DNA from: Cupriavidus taiwanensis
Lineage (GTDB): Bacteria > Pseudomonadota > Gammaproteobacteria > Burkholderiales > Burkholderiaceae
Assembly (NCBI RefSeq): GCF_900250115.1
Contig: NZ_LT984803.1
Location: 496,001-560,000, forward strand
Length of the DNA: 64,000 nt
Direction of reading: 5' to 3'
Each line of letters starts with the position of its first letter. Within the stretch, counting starts at the first letter, position 1. The notes under the pieces are model-generated. The model was not told where the DNA came from. It worked only from the letters and a program-made list of their open reading frames with translations, and ran no database searches. Both the position numbers and the translations under genes were made by a program. Of this stretch, positions 36,722 through 45,816 are shown piece after piece.

Positions 36722-38545
36722 ATGAGAGCGGCGCTTAACAAAAGCACTTTGTGGTCAGCGCTCTTGCTGACATTCATATTCTGGTCGGCACCATTTCTGG
36801 TCGTCCCTCATACTTTTCCCATTCCGACCTTCTATTCGGAATTCTTTGCAATTGCCACTTCAACTTTCCTGGTCGGCGTGGCGTTGTTGATGCGTACGAG
36901 TCAGCGTGGTCAGCTGCCAATTGCCATGGTTGCGTCGGCTCCGATAGGCCTCATTCTCGCGCTATTAGTCCAGTTAGCCGTGATGCGTGTTTCGCGTCCG
37001 GTACCGTCGTTCCTTGCCATTTTCTTTTGCTTGTGCGCCATACTTTCCATCCACGCAGGATTGTGGCTTGGTTGCGACCCCAACAGGACTAAGCGGCTTT
37101 TGCGTGCAGGTGCCGTTGGCAGCGTGCTCTGTGGCTTGATTTCTTGTGGCATGGCATGGGCGCAAGCGTTTGGTCTCGAGGCGCACTATTCTCCCTGGGT
37201 TGCGACCTATCCCTACGATAGTGGGCGTAGACTTTTTGCCAATCTCTATCAGCCGAATCATCTCGGCAGTGTCATCGCTTTAGCCATCGCCGGCGCCCTC
37301 TATCTCCGTCGAACATATGAAATCGGCCGCTTTGCACTAATGGTAGTGTTGATTGCGCTTGCAATCGGCATAGCCCTGACGGCATCGCGTACCCCTGTCA
37401 TTCAAACCGCAGTATTAGCCGCGGCAGCGCTGATCATGGCGCGTGTGCAAGAGAGATATTCACCCATCAAATGGTGGCGCGCCGCCCTGTTCGGGGCTTT
37501 GCCTTTATTTGCTTTGTTAGCGGCGATGTTGCTTATGGCATGGTTGAATCAGACGTTCGATCTTCGTCTTGCTACATCTGCGGCTGAGCGCATGAGTGAA
37601 CAAGGTCAGATATCACCGCGTCTGGCTCTGTGGCGCTACGCATTGGAGGTTTTTGGGCAGAATCCCTGGTTTGGGGTTGGCTGGGGTGAGTATGTTCGAG
37701 CGCAGTACTTGATCGCACACCGTCTCGGTCCCGTGGAGATGGGCAACAACGCCCACAACATAGTGCTGGATCTTCTTGCAAAGACGGGGCTCGTTGGAGC
37801 AGCGGCGACCTTGCTACCGTGCCTGTATTGGTATTGGTGCAGTATCAAGGCAATTCGCGCAGGCGATCTCGCACTCCAGCGTACTTATTGCGTTACTGTG
37901 GTGTCGGTCGTGGCGGTGCACGCAATGCTTGAGTTCCCCCAGAACCATGCGTTCTTCCTGTTGCCGGTATGCTTTGTGATGGGTTTGGCGGAAACGCGGT
38001 ACTGGCAATGCATGAGCAGAGGTTTATCGATCGGGTTGGCGGTCGCCATGCTGGTAGCTGTCTCTGCAGGTCTTGTGACAGGTTACTACGACTATCGTAA
38101 AGCCGAAGTTGTCTATGAGCAAAAAGGGGTACTGCGATACTTTGTAAACCCGGCTTTCATTTTTGCCGACTGGGCGCGCTATGGCCTAACAGGTGGAATG
38201 GAGTTGGATCGGGAATTGCTGTCTGAAAAGCTGGCGATGCATGAGAATGCGCTAACCATATCAGCAACGCCAGATATGATCCGACGGTACACTGTCTTGC
38301 TTGCGCTGGATAATCGACCCCGCGAGGCATTGCTTCAGGTTCAGCGTATAAGGAACTTGTCCAATGGTCAGTTTGACGCTCAGTATGCGCGCCTGATTGG
38401 AATGTGCAATGAGCAGAAGGGCGAAATCGACGAATTTAAGGGAGAATTGCTCAAGCTCTACGGGCAGCCTAATGCGGACAAAGGTGGCGGCTCGCAGGCG
38501 TTGAGCGTGGACGGTAACATGCGAGGAGGGGATAGCAGGCGGTAG
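36722..38545 (+). CDS. PglL/PilO-type pilin O-oligosaccharyltransferase, copy 1
   Basis: Polytopic inner-membrane enzyme (607 residues, 10 or more helices) of the Wzy_C/PglL superfamily, expected to transfer a lipid-linked glycan to pilin in the periplasm. Shared signatures are NLYQPNHLG, SASRTPV, NPWFGVGWGEY, NAHNIVLDLLAKTG with His345 at the position reported essential in Neisseria PglL, and HAMLEFPQNH. ATG 36722 is chosen (GGAG upstream); an earlier in-frame ATG at 36695 lies inside the pilA terminator. The gene is markedly AT-richer than the window, suggesting acquisition. WaaL/Wzy-type ligase is the alternative. Confidence 0.85.
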   Translation: MRAALNKSTLWSALLLTFIFWSAPFLVVPHTFPIPTFYSEFFAIATSTFLVGVALLMRTSQRGQLPIAMVASAPIGLILALLVQLAVMRVSRPVPSFLAIFFCLCAILSIHAGLWLGCDPNRTKRLLRAGAVGSVLCGLISCGMAWAQAFGLEAHYSPWVATYPYDSGRRLFANLYQPNHLGSVIALAIAGALYLRRTYEIGRFALMVVLIALAIGIALTASRTPVIQTAVLAAAALIMARVQERYSPIKWWRAALFGALPLFALLAAMLLMAWLNQTFDLRLATSAAERMSEQGQISPRLALWRYALEVFGQNPWFGVGWGEYVRAQYLIAHRLGPVEMGNNAHNIVLDLLAKTGLVGAAATLLPCLYWYWCSIKAIRAGDLALQRTYCVTVVSVVAVHAMLEFPQNHAFFLLPVCFVMGLAETRYWQCMSRGLSIGLAVAMLVAVSAGLVTGYYDYRKAEVVYEQKGVLRYFVNPAFIFADWARYGLTGGMELDRELLSEKLAMHENALTISATPDMIRRYTVLLALDNRPREALLQVQRIRNLSNGQFDAQYARLIGMCNEQKGEIDEFKGELLKLYGQPNADKGGGSQALSVDGNMRGGDSRR

Positions 38546-38664
38546 GAGGCACGGCTGATTTCGCGGCTACCCTTAGTTCTGCAGAAACATCCAGATCTTG
38601 GCTGAGGAGCGAAGGCGGGGCTCATTTCGCGATATGATGCGCTCTTTCAACGGGCACCTGTCAC

Positions 38665-40473
38665 ATGCCAGTCGGTAGTTTGCTAGCTTTGGAAGTGCTA
38701 GTCGCCTTGGTGTTGGTATTTCCATTACTGGTATCCAAGCACACCCTCCCACTCGCCACCTTTTACGGCGAATGGGTCAGTGCTGCATTGTTCTGCCTCT
38801 TCACCCTGAGCATATACGCCCGTGCAAAGCAGACTGGTGCTTCCAATGGCAAGACAGTGCCCTGGGTAATCCTTGTTCCGCTTTGGCTCATCCTGACTAG
38901 CCTGACCCAGGCCGTAAACGGTACCGTTGACTACACCGGGAGTCGCCTGGCCACCCAACTGACGCTGGCATTCGGCGCGGCCGTCACGTGTGCCGCCTGG
39001 CACTTGCGCAACAGCAGCGACCACGAAGGGACGCAAAGCCTTACGACAGCAATCGCCACCGCGATCCTCCTCGCTGGGCTTCTCGGCGTCCTTTCCCAGT
39101 GGGTCCAGCTTTTCCACCTCGAACCCCGCTCCTTCGGCCTCGTCTCCACCTACTTCTACGACACCAACCGCCGCCTCTGGGGCAACCTGAACCAGCCCAA
39201 CCATCAAGCGACGGTCCACGGCCTCGCACTGGTCGCGTCAGTGTGGCTGGCCTCGCGCGGCCATTTGCGTTTTCCCATGTGGCTGGCCGCGGTGGCCTTG
39301 CTGGAAAGCGGCATCGTGCTGTCCGGCTCGCGTACCGGCGTACTGCATGTCGGCCTTGCCGCGTGCTACGCGTTGATTGCGGCTTGGCTGGCGCGAGGCG
39401 AGCGTCGTGGAGCGGATCCGATGCAGCGCCCGGTCGGGCTCGTCGTCGCTGCGGGTGCCATGGTGGCGATGCTTCTGATACTGCAACCGACGATCAAGGC
39501 GGCAGGGCAGGCCTTTGACTGGCGCCTGTTCGATACCGTCGCCCAGCTCGGAGCCGAAGACCAGATCTCCGCGCGCGGCGCGCTGTGGGCGCACGCCATC
39601 GCCATGTTCCGCGCCCATCCTTGGTTTGGCGTCGGCTGGGGCGAGTTCGGCTGGGCGCAGTTCCAGCAGCTGGACCAGGTCGGCGTGAAGGTCGAGATGT
39701 CCTTGCACGCCCACAACGCGATCCTCGATCTGCTGGCGAAGACTGGCATCGTCGGCACCGTCGGCGTCGGCGTGATCCTGCTGGCATGGCTGTGGCGGGT
39801 GGTGCGGGTGCGCTTGTGGCATGGCGATGGCGAGGAGCGCAGGCAGACGGTGCTGGTGCTGACCTGGCTGGCGATGCTGTGCGCGCATTCGATGCTGGAA
39901 TACCCGCTGCATTACCTGTATTTCTTTCTGCCGTTCTGCTTCATGCTGGGGTGGCTGGAGCCGTCGGGCTTCGGGCGCTGGCGCGTGCCGTTGCCGGTGG
40001 CGCGGGGGCTGGCGCTGGCGTTGGTCGCGGTGGCGGCGGTGGTGCTGGGCACCATGTGGCAGGACTATCGCCGCGCCGAGGCGCGCGAGTATGCCAGCAG
40101 CGAAGGCCGCGAAGCCCTGCCGATGCCGCGCTTCTGGTTCCGCCAGCATGCGCAGGCCGACGCGGCCGGACAGGCCGCGATCACGCCGGAGAATGCCGCG
40201 TCATTGTTGCCCGCGCACGTCGCGGCGGTGCACCTGCTGCCGACGCCGGCCATGATCGCGCGTACGGCATGGCTGCTGGCGCTGACCGGCGATGCCGCGC
40301 AAGGCCGCCAGTGGATGGAGCGCCTGCGCTGGTACTACCTTGGCGACGAGGCCGCGCAGTACGCGACCATCGCGCAGGCGTGCCGCGGCGTAAAGGCGGA
40401 CGCGCGTCCGCAGGCATTCTGCGGGTGGGTGGCCGATCGCTCGCGGCGGCTTGCGGCACTGGCCCGCGACTGA
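38665..40473 (+). CDS. PglL/PilO-type oligosaccharyltransferase, copy 2
   Basis: Tandem paralogue of the preceding gene (602 residues, polytopic): YFYDTNRRLWGNLNQPNH, SGSRTGV, HPWFGVGWGEF, HAHNAILDLLAKTG with His350, and HSMLEYPLHYLYFFLP match copy 1 motif by motif. The C-terminal ~120 residues form a hydrophilic helical region. The first ~400 bp use mixed codons like copy 1, whereas from about 39060 onward the gene is as GC-rich as the rest of the chromosome, so a recombination junction inside the gene is likely. No good Shine-Dalgarno precedes ATG 38665. It ends one base from a convergent gene. Confidence 0.85.
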   Translation: MPVGSLLALEVLVALVLVFPLLVSKHTLPLATFYGEWVSAALFCLFTLSIYARAKQTGASNGKTVPWVILVPLWLILTSLTQAVNGTVDYTGSRLATQLTLAFGAAVTCAAWHLRNSSDHEGTQSLTTAIATAILLAGLLGVLSQWVQLFHLEPRSFGLVSTYFYDTNRRLWGNLNQPNHQATVHGLALVASVWLASRGHLRFPMWLAAVALLESGIVLSGSRTGVLHVGLAACYALIAAWLARGERRGADPMQRPVGLVVAAGAMVAMLLILQPTIKAAGQAFDWRLFDTVAQLGAEDQISARGALWAHAIAMFRAHPWFGVGWGEFGWAQFQQLDQVGVKVEMSLHAHNAILDLLAKTGIVGTVGVGVILLAWLWRVVRVRLWHGDGEERRQTVLVLTWLAMLCAHSMLEYPLHYLYFFLPFCFMLGWLEPSGFGRWRVPLPVARGLALALVAVAAVVLGTMWQDYRRAEAREYASSEGREALPMPRFWFRQHAQADAAGQAAITPENAASLLPAHVAAVHLLPTPAMIARTAWLLALTGDAAQGRQWMERLRWYYLGDEAAQYATIAQACRGVKADARPQAFCGWVADRSRRLAALARD

Positions 40474-40474
40474 C

Positions 40475-40996
40475 CTAGTAGTACGGGTATGGTCTGTAGT
40501 AGACCGGCGGCGGGCGCGGCGGATAGTAGTACTGCGGCGCCGACGCCGGCGCCGGGACCGCGGCCACGTGCCCCGGCACGGGCACGCGATTGCCGCTGGC
40601 GTACATGCACTGCACGTAGGCGGCGTCGTATTGCTGCTGCGTGCCGTAGCCCGCGTATTGCGCATTGCCAGCGCCGACCGCCGCGCCCGTAAGCAGGCCG
40701 ACACCCGCGCCCACCGCCGCGCCCGAGCCACCGTTGAAGGCCGCGCCGGCGGCGGCGCCCAGCGCGGTGCCGACCACGGCGCTGCCGAGCGCGGCATTGT
40801 TGGCCGCCTCGGCCGAAGACACCCCGCCGACACGGCCGAAGGCGAACTGCCGGCAGTTGTAGTCGTCGGCGCGGAACTGGTCGAAGTTCTTGCCGGTGCC
40901 GGGCAGCGCCATCACGCTGGGCCCGGATGGCAGCACGACGCAGGCGCCGAGGGCGAGGGTGGCCACGGCCAGCGTGGCGCGGATCAGGGCATGCAT
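40475..40996 (-). CDS. Glycine-zipper envelope protein, probable lipoprotein
   Basis: A 173-residue protein beginning MHALIRATLAVATLALGAC, a signal peptide with a lipobox-like LGAC, so it is probably an outer-membrane lipoprotein. The middle holds glycine-zipper repeats (GSAVVGTALGAAAGAAF, GAAVGAGVGLLTGAAVG), as in the YMGG/17-kDa surface antigen type families. The C terminus is Pro/Tyr-rich and ends in YYRPYPYY. It lies 14 bp downstream of another Tyr/Pro-rich exported protein and converges with the transferase gene. Function unknown. Confidence 0.8.
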   Translation of the reverse strand: MHALIRATLAVATLALGACVVLPSGPSVMALPGTGKNFDQFRADDYNCRQFAFGRVGGVSSAEAANNAALGSAVVGTALGAAAGAAFNGGSGAAVGAGVGLLTGAAVGAGNAQYAGYGTQQQYDAAYVQCMYASGNRVPVPGHVAAVPAPASAPQYYYPPRPPPVYYRPYPYY

Positions 40997-41010
40997 GGTG
41001 TCACCCCGTG

Positions 41011-41445
41011 TCAGGAGTCGGGCGGTGGCTGTGCCGGCACGCGTTGCCAGCCGCCGGGGCAGGATGCGACGTAAGGGTAGTAGCCTTCCGGCTGGCTGCA
41101 GTGGTACCACCAGCCCTGCTGCGGCATGACGCCGTCCGGGCCGGGGGCCGGCACCGGCCCGTTCGGGCCTTGCTCGATGTACTGCGGCGGCGCCGCGGGC
41201 ACCGTGACCACGGCCGGCGGGTAATAGTACGGAGCGGGGTAGCCGTAGGGATAGCCACCGTAGAACGCGCCGGGCCCGAGATAGATGCCGACGCCCACGC
41301 TGGTGCGCGTCTTCACCATGCCGTCGCGCAGGTCGCCGCCATGCCAGGCGGCATCGTGGAGACCGGCCCGCCCGGCAAGGGCGGCGCCGCTTGCGGCCGT
41401 GGCCGCGAGTGCCAGGGCGATCTGGCAGAGCATGCGCCCGTTCAT
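41011..41445 (-). CDS. Exported Tyr/Pro/Gly-rich protein of unknown function
   Basis: A 144-residue protein with an N-terminal signal peptide (MNGRMLCQIALALAATAASGAALA). The mature part contains repeats like YGGYPYGYPAPYYYPP and a C-terminal domain with two Cys (WWYHCSQPEGYYPYVASCPGGW) that resembles the endings of many small Burkholderiales surface proteins. Start ATG 41445 fits the signal peptide; the upstream 23 codons are polar. Operon partner of the glycine-zipper gene. Confidence 0.78.
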   Translation of the reverse strand: MNGRMLCQIALALAATAASGAALAGRAGLHDAAWHGGDLRDGMVKTRTSVGVGIYLGPGAFYGGYPYGYPAPYYYPPAVVTVPAAPPQYIEQGPNGPVPAPGPDGVMPQQGWWYHCSQPEGYYPYVASCPGGWQRVPAQPPPDS

Positions 41446-41601
41446 GGTATCCACCTCATCCCCGCGCGCGCCGCGGACAGGGGTCAGCCGGCCGCGATCC
41501 CTGCCGGCCCGCAATCATATTGAATACCAAATTGTCGCGCGCGGATGCCGGGGACGGCGCGGGTGGAAATGCGGCGTGATCTTTATTACCAGGGAAGGAA
41601 C

Positions 41602-41676
41602 ATGGCGCAAGACGAGGCAACGTCCGCCCTGGTCCGGCGTACCGGCAGCGTCACGTACGCCGTGTCGCAAGCCTAG
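41602..41676 (+). CDS. Candidate 24-codon ORF with strong ribosome-binding site
   Basis: ATG 41602 to TAG 41676 encodes 24 mostly polar residues (MAQDEATSALVRRTG...), preceded by AGGGAAGGAAC, an almost ideal Shine-Dalgarno ending one base from the ATG-proximal C. It sits in the 234-bp gap between the divergent start of the exported-protein gene and the convergent moaC end. It may be a small protein, the remnant of a longer gene, or chance; no homology is known to me. Confidence 0.3.
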   Translation: MAQDEATSALVRRTGSVTYAVSQA

Positions 41677-41679
41677 CGA

Positions 41680-42159
41680 TCAACCCGCCGCGACCCAGTC
41701 CCCCGACTTCCCGCCATGCTTCTCCAGCAGCTTCACATTGCCGATTACCATGCCGCGGTCGACCGCCTTGCACATGTCGTAGATCGTCAGCAGCGCCACC
41801 TGCACGCCGGTCAGTGCCTCCATCTCCACGCCGGTCTGGCCGCGGGTCTCGGTGCGCACGGTGCAGGCGACGGTGGCGGTGCCCTCGTCCAGCGCGAACT
41901 CTACCGCCACCTTGGTCAGGCCGATCGGGTGGCACAGCGGGATCAGGTCGGCGGTGCGCTTGGTGGCCATGATCGCCGCCACGCGGGCGATGCCGATCAC
42001 GTCGCCCTTCCTGGCGCTACCGTCGCGCACCAGCGCGAAGGTGGCGGGCTGCATGGTGATGGTGCCGGTGGCCACCGCGACGCGATGGGTGCTGGCCTTG
42101 TCGCCGACGTCGACCATGTGGGCTTGTCCGGCGGTGTCGAAATGGGTGAGCTGAGTCAT
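41680..42159 (-). CDS. moaC: Cyclic pyranopterin monophosphate synthase
   Basis: Converts 3',8-cyclo-GTP made by MoaA to cyclic pyranopterin monophosphate in molybdenum cofactor synthesis. The 159-residue protein from ATG 42159 ([21 protein letters not shown]) shows the conserved [12 protein letters not shown] and [22 protein letters not shown]. No other moa gene is adjacent. Confidence 0.97.
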   Translation of the reverse strand: MTQLTHFDTAGQAHMVDVGDKASTHRVAVATGTITMQPATFALVRDGSARKGDVIGIARVAAIMATKRTADLIPLCHPIGLTKVAVEFALDEGTATVACTVRTETRGQTGVEMEALTGVQVALLTIYDMCKAVDRGMVIGNVKLLEKHGGKSGDWVAAG

Positions 42160-42259
42160 GATCGAGAGCTTGGGGCGAACGGCGTGCATGGAGCCACCGC
42201 GGAGCCTCCGGCAGACGCGTCCGATGGGAACGGCCACGGGAGGCCGCTATCATAGCAAC

Positions 42260-44056
42260 ATGCCAAAACACCCATCGCTTCGCAGGTCTGCCGCCTATGG
42301 CCGTGGCGCCGTGGCGGATGCCGTGCCTGCCGGTTCCGCGTCACATCATGGCGCCTGGGCGCCCTGGCGGCGGCCGCTGGCGGCGCTGCTGGCGCTGACG
42401 TTCGCGGCACCGGCGTGGCCACAGGGTACGCCGCGCGCGGCGGCGGCGCCAGCGGCACCGGTCGCGGCGCCCCGCGCGCCGGCGCCCGCCACCTCGGGCG
42501 AAGCCGCCGACCAGGTCTACGACAACCTGAACCGCAGCGTGAAGGCGGGCCAGAAGTCCGAGTTCGGCCTGCGCACCAACAACGCGGTGGTGGAGGCGGG
42601 CGGCGTGCAGCTGCCGGACCTCGGCGACCCGTCGACCGCGTCGCTGTCGCCCGACATGGAAAAACGCCTGGGCGACCGCATCATGCGCGATATTCGGCGC
42701 GATCCGCTGTACGTGACGGATCCGCTGCTGTCCGATTACCTGAACGCGCTCGGCTACCGGCTGGTGCAGGCGGCGCGGCGCCAGAGCATCTCCGGCTCGA
42801 CCGGCGCGGGCACCTTTGCCACCGGCTTCGACCTGTTCGCGGTGCGCGACCGCAGCATCAACGCGTTTGCGCTGCCGGGCGGCTATATCGGCGTGCACAC
42901 CGGGCTGCTGGTGCAGTCTGATACCGAATCCGAACTGGCCTCGGTGCTGGGCCACGAAATCGGCCACGTGATGCAGCGGCATATCGCGCGCGGCATCACC
43001 CAGCAAGACCAGTCGATGTGGATTGCGCTGGCGTCGATGGTGCTGGCGGGGCTGGCCGCGACGCGCAGCCCGGATGCGGCGGCGGCGCTGGCCATGGGCG
43101 GGCAGGGCGCCGCCATCGCCAACCAGCTGTCGTTCTCGCGCGGCGCGGAGCGCGAGGCCGACCGGGTCGGCTTCCAGATCCTGACCGCCGCGGGCTTCGA
43201 TCCGCAGGGCATGCCCGATTTCTTCATGCGGCTGCAGCGCGCTGCGGGCACCGCCGAGAATTCGGTGCCGTCCTATGTGCGCACCCACCCGCTGACCTCC
43301 GAGCGCATCGCCGACATGCAGGACCGCGTCAGCCATGCCAGCCAGCGCAAGGTGCCCAACACGCCCGAGTACGAGTTCGCGCGCATGCGCGCCCGCGTGA
43401 TCCAGGAAGCGTCGCCGAGCGACCTGCAGAACCTGCGCGCGGCGCTGCGCACGCAACTGGCCGGCGCATCCGCGCTGCGCGCGCCGGCGGTGCACTACGC
43501 GCTGGCGTTGGTCGAGCAGCGCCTGCGCCGCTATCCGGCCGCCGAACAGGAACTGGCCGAAGCGCGCCGCCTGTACGGCAATATCCCCGGCGCCACGTCG
43601 GGCAGCCCGATGCTCGACGTGATGGCGGTGGAACTGGCGCGCGTGCAGGGCCGCGTGCCCGAGGCGCTGTCGCAGGCCAGCGCTTCGATGAAGGCCTTTC
43701 CGCTGTCGCACGCGGTGGCGGTGGTTTATGCCGAGACCCTGATCGGCTCCGGCCGCCATGACGAAGCCGTGCGCTTCCTGCGCGAGCGCACGCGCCAGGA
43801 GACCGGCCGCAGCGAATGGTGGGAGATGCTGGCGCGCGCCTACGCCGGCCAGGGCAAACGGCTGCAGCAACACCAGGCGCTGGCCGAGAAGTATGCGATG
43901 GATGGCGCCTACCAGGCCGCCATCGAACAGCTGCAGATCGCGCGCAAGGCCGGCGACGGCGATTTCTACACGCTGTCCGAGGTCGATGCGCGCCTGCACC
44001 AGCTTGAGCGCCAGTACCGCGAAGACAAGCAGGACAACAAGGGCATGCCGAACTGA
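42260..44056 (+). CDS. BepA-like M48 metalloprotease with TPR repeats
   Basis: Periplasmic zinc protease/chaperone family that in E. coli (BepA) supports LptD assembly and degrades misfolded outer-membrane proteins. The 598-residue precursor has a signal sequence (hydrophobic core around residues 40-55) and an Ala/Pro-rich linker, the M48 domain with HEIGHVMQRH (first His at 232) and the downstream Glu in READRVGFQIL, then C-terminal TPR-like helices. The start ATG 42260 lies 100 bp from the divergent moaC start. Confidence 0.92.
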   Translation: MPKHPSLRRSAAYGRGAVADAVPAGSASHHGAWAPWRRPLAALLALTFAAPAWPQGTPRAAAAPAAPVAAPRAPAPATSGEAADQVYDNLNRSVKAGQKSEFGLRTNNAVVEAGGVQLPDLGDPSTASLSPDMEKRLGDRIMRDIRRDPLYVTDPLLSDYLNALGYRLVQAARRQSISGSTGAGTFATGFDLFAVRDRSINAFALPGGYIGVHTGLLVQSDTESELASVLGHEIGHVMQRHIARGITQQDQSMWIALASMVLAGLAATRSPDAAAALAMGGQGAAIANQLSFSRGAEREADRVGFQILTAAGFDPQGMPDFFMRLQRAAGTAENSVPSYVRTHPLTSERIADMQDRVSHASQRKVPNTPEYEFARMRARVIQEASPSDLQNLRAALRTQLAGASALRAPAVHYALALVEQRLRRYPAAEQELAEARRLYGNIPGATSGSPMLDVMAVELARVQGRVPEALSQASASMKAFPLSHAVAVVYAETLIGSGRHDEAVRFLRERTRQETGRSEWWEMLARAYAGQGKRLQQHQALAEKYAMDGAYQAAIEQLQIARKAGDGDFYTLSEVDARLHQLERQYREDKQDNKGMPN

Positions 44057-44078
44057 CGCGGGCGCTCGGTCGGACCGG

Positions 44079-44654
44079 TCAGCCGGCCGGCGCCGCAGGC
44101 TGGCGCACGAAGCCGAAGCGCTTGGGCACCTCGTCCTCGGCGATCGGCTCGATCGCCAGATCGCGGCCATCGTGATGGAATACACCGAGGTCGGCGCCAC
44201 AGGCGTCGCCATGCCAGGTGCTGGCGCCGCTGAACTGTTCCAGGTCGTGGTCGTGCAGCAGGGCTGCCTGCACGCCATCGACGCCATCGACGCTACCCGC
44301 CAGCACCACGTTGCCATGCTCGTCGGCGTAGCAGGCCTGCGGCGTCAAGGCCCGCTGCGTGGTGGTATGCAACGCGCCGGCGTGCAGCCGCACGATCCAC
44401 GGCGCATAGCCCAGCGTCACGAAGACGCGCTGCGGCCCGTTCTGGAAATACCAGCAGCCGCGCTCGTCGCACTGGTAGTTGCGCTCGATAAAGCCGATCA
44501 GCGCCTCATGGCGGATGGGGTCGCCCGAGAGCCCGTGCTGCTGCGCATATTCATTGCGCAGCCGCCACTGCCCGCGGCGGTCCAGCGTGAGCCAGCCATA
44601 GGCATTGGGCACGTTGGGCCAGCGTGCCATGGCCTGCCTGACGATGTCGTCCAT
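44079..44654 (-). CDS. Conserved cytoplasmic protein, DUF2946-like
   Basis: A 191-residue protein starting MDDIVRQAMARWPNVPNAYGWL, a pattern I associate with a conserved beta-proteobacterial family of unknown function often annotated DUF2946; that name is from memory. Conserved-looking parts are RRGQWRLRNE, YQCDERGCWYFQNGPQRVFV and GFVRQPA near the end. No TM helix or signal peptide is seen. It follows the YheT-like hydrolase gene after 38 bp and is probably co-transcribed with it. Confidence 0.68.
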   Translation of the reverse strand: MDDIVRQAMARWPNVPNAYGWLTLDRRGQWRLRNEYAQQHGLSGDPIRHEALIGFIERNYQCDERGCWYFQNGPQRVFVTLGYAPWIVRLHAGALHTTTQRALTPQACYADEHGNVVLAGSVDGVDGVQAALLHDHDLEQFSGASTWHGDACGADLGVFHHDGRDLAIEPIAEDEVPKRFGFVRQPAAPAG

Positions 44655-44692
44655 CTCTGTCTCCCCGGCGGGCGCTCGGACCGGTGCCCGCC

Positions 44693-45775
44693 TTACATCA
44701 TGCTGTCGAAAAATTGCAGGATCCGTCCCGGCAGCCATTCGATATGGCCGCTGAAGCGCCCGTCGGCCTGCAGCGGCAGGTGCCGGCGCCAGTCCCCGGG
44801 CGGAGTCATGAAGCCGACGTGGCCGCCATGCGCGGGCTGTTCCAGCCAGACCTGCGGACTGACGTCGGCAGGTCCGGGCAGGTGCTGGCCCGGCAGGAAG
44901 GGATCGTTGCGCGCGTTGAGCACCAGCGTGGGCGCGGCGATGTCGCGCAGCACGGGTTTGCTGGCGGCGCGGCGCCAGTAGTCGTCGGTATCGGCAAAGC
45001 CGTGCAGCGGCGCGGTGACGACGTTGTCGAAGTCGTACAGGTCGCGGCTGGCCAGCATGGTGTCGCGGTCGAACAGGCCCGGGAACTGCTCGAGCTTGGC
45101 CAGCGACTTGCGCTTGAGCGTCTGCAGGAACATGCGCGTGTAGACCAGGTTGAAGCCGACCGACAGCGCGGCGCCGCCGGCGGCAAGGTCCAGCGGCGCG
45201 GAAATCGCCGCGGCCGCATGCACGTGGCCGGCTGCGCTGCCGTCTTCGCCCAGCATGCGCAGCAAGGCGTTGCCGCCCAGCGAGATCCCCACCACCAGCA
45301 GCTTGCGCCCGCCGGCGCAGTGGTGCTGGCGCATGCGTTCGAGCACCCAGCGGATCTCGGCCGAATCGCCCGAGTGGTAGAAGCGGGGCGCCAGATTGAG
45401 TTCGCCGGAGCAGCCGCGGAAATGCGGGATCACGCCCTGCCAGCCGCGCAGCGACAGCGCATGCATCAGCGCCTGCGCGTAGTGGCTGCCGGAGTCGCCC
45501 TCGAGTCCGTGGAACATCACCACCAGCGGCGTGTCCGCCTGCACCGGGTGGGTGGTCCAGTCGAGGTCGATGAAGTCCTGGTCGGGCGTGGCCCAGCGTT
45601 CGCGGCGAAAGCCGACGCGCGGCGGGCGGCGCGAGAAGCGCGCGGGAATGATGGTTTGCGCATGGCCGCCGCGCAGCCACCACGGCATCCGCGTGTCGGC
45701 GCCGTAGCCATGCGCCGGGGCGGCGCCAGCGTCCTGGACGGCCTGCGGCAGGCGGTGGTGCGGAAGCTGCGTCAT
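44693..45775 (-). CDS. YheT-like alpha/beta hydrolase
   Basis: Predicted esterase of the YheT/EMB8 family, 360 residues. N-terminal WLRGGHAQTI is diagnostic; oxyanion segment VVMFHGLEGDSGSHYAQ, nucleophile elbow VVGISLGGNALLR (Ser), Asp in LNARNDPFLPG and His in HGGHVGFM complete the triad. Start ATG 45775. It lies in a minus-strand run waaF - SnoaL-like - hydrolase - DUF2946-like with gaps of 31-41 bp. Confidence 0.9.
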   Translation of the reverse strand: MTQLPHHRLPQAVQDAGAAPAHGYGADTRMPWWLRGGHAQTIIPARFSRRPPRVGFRRERWATPDQDFIDLDWTTHPVQADTPLVVMFHGLEGDSGSHYAQALMHALSLRGWQGVIPHFRGCSGELNLAPRFYHSGDSAEIRWVLERMRQHHCAGGRKLLVVGISLGGNALLRMLGEDGSAAGHVHAAAAISAPLDLAAGGAALSVGFNLVYTRMFLQTLKRKSLAKLEQFPGLFDRDTMLASRDLYDFDNVVTAPLHGFADTDDYWRRAASKPVLRDIAAPTLVLNARNDPFLPGQHLPGPADVSPQVWLEQPAHGGHVGFMTPPGDWRRHLPLQADGRFSGHIEWLPGRILQFFDSMM

Positions 45776-45816
45776 GCCGGCGATGTGGTAGCGGCGGCCG
45801 CTGCGCGGCCGCGGGT

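Noticed and set aside
38546..38664. Small gene or terminator between the two transferase genes
   Set aside because: The 119-bp gap has no ORF with a start signal and no stable hairpin followed by T residues.
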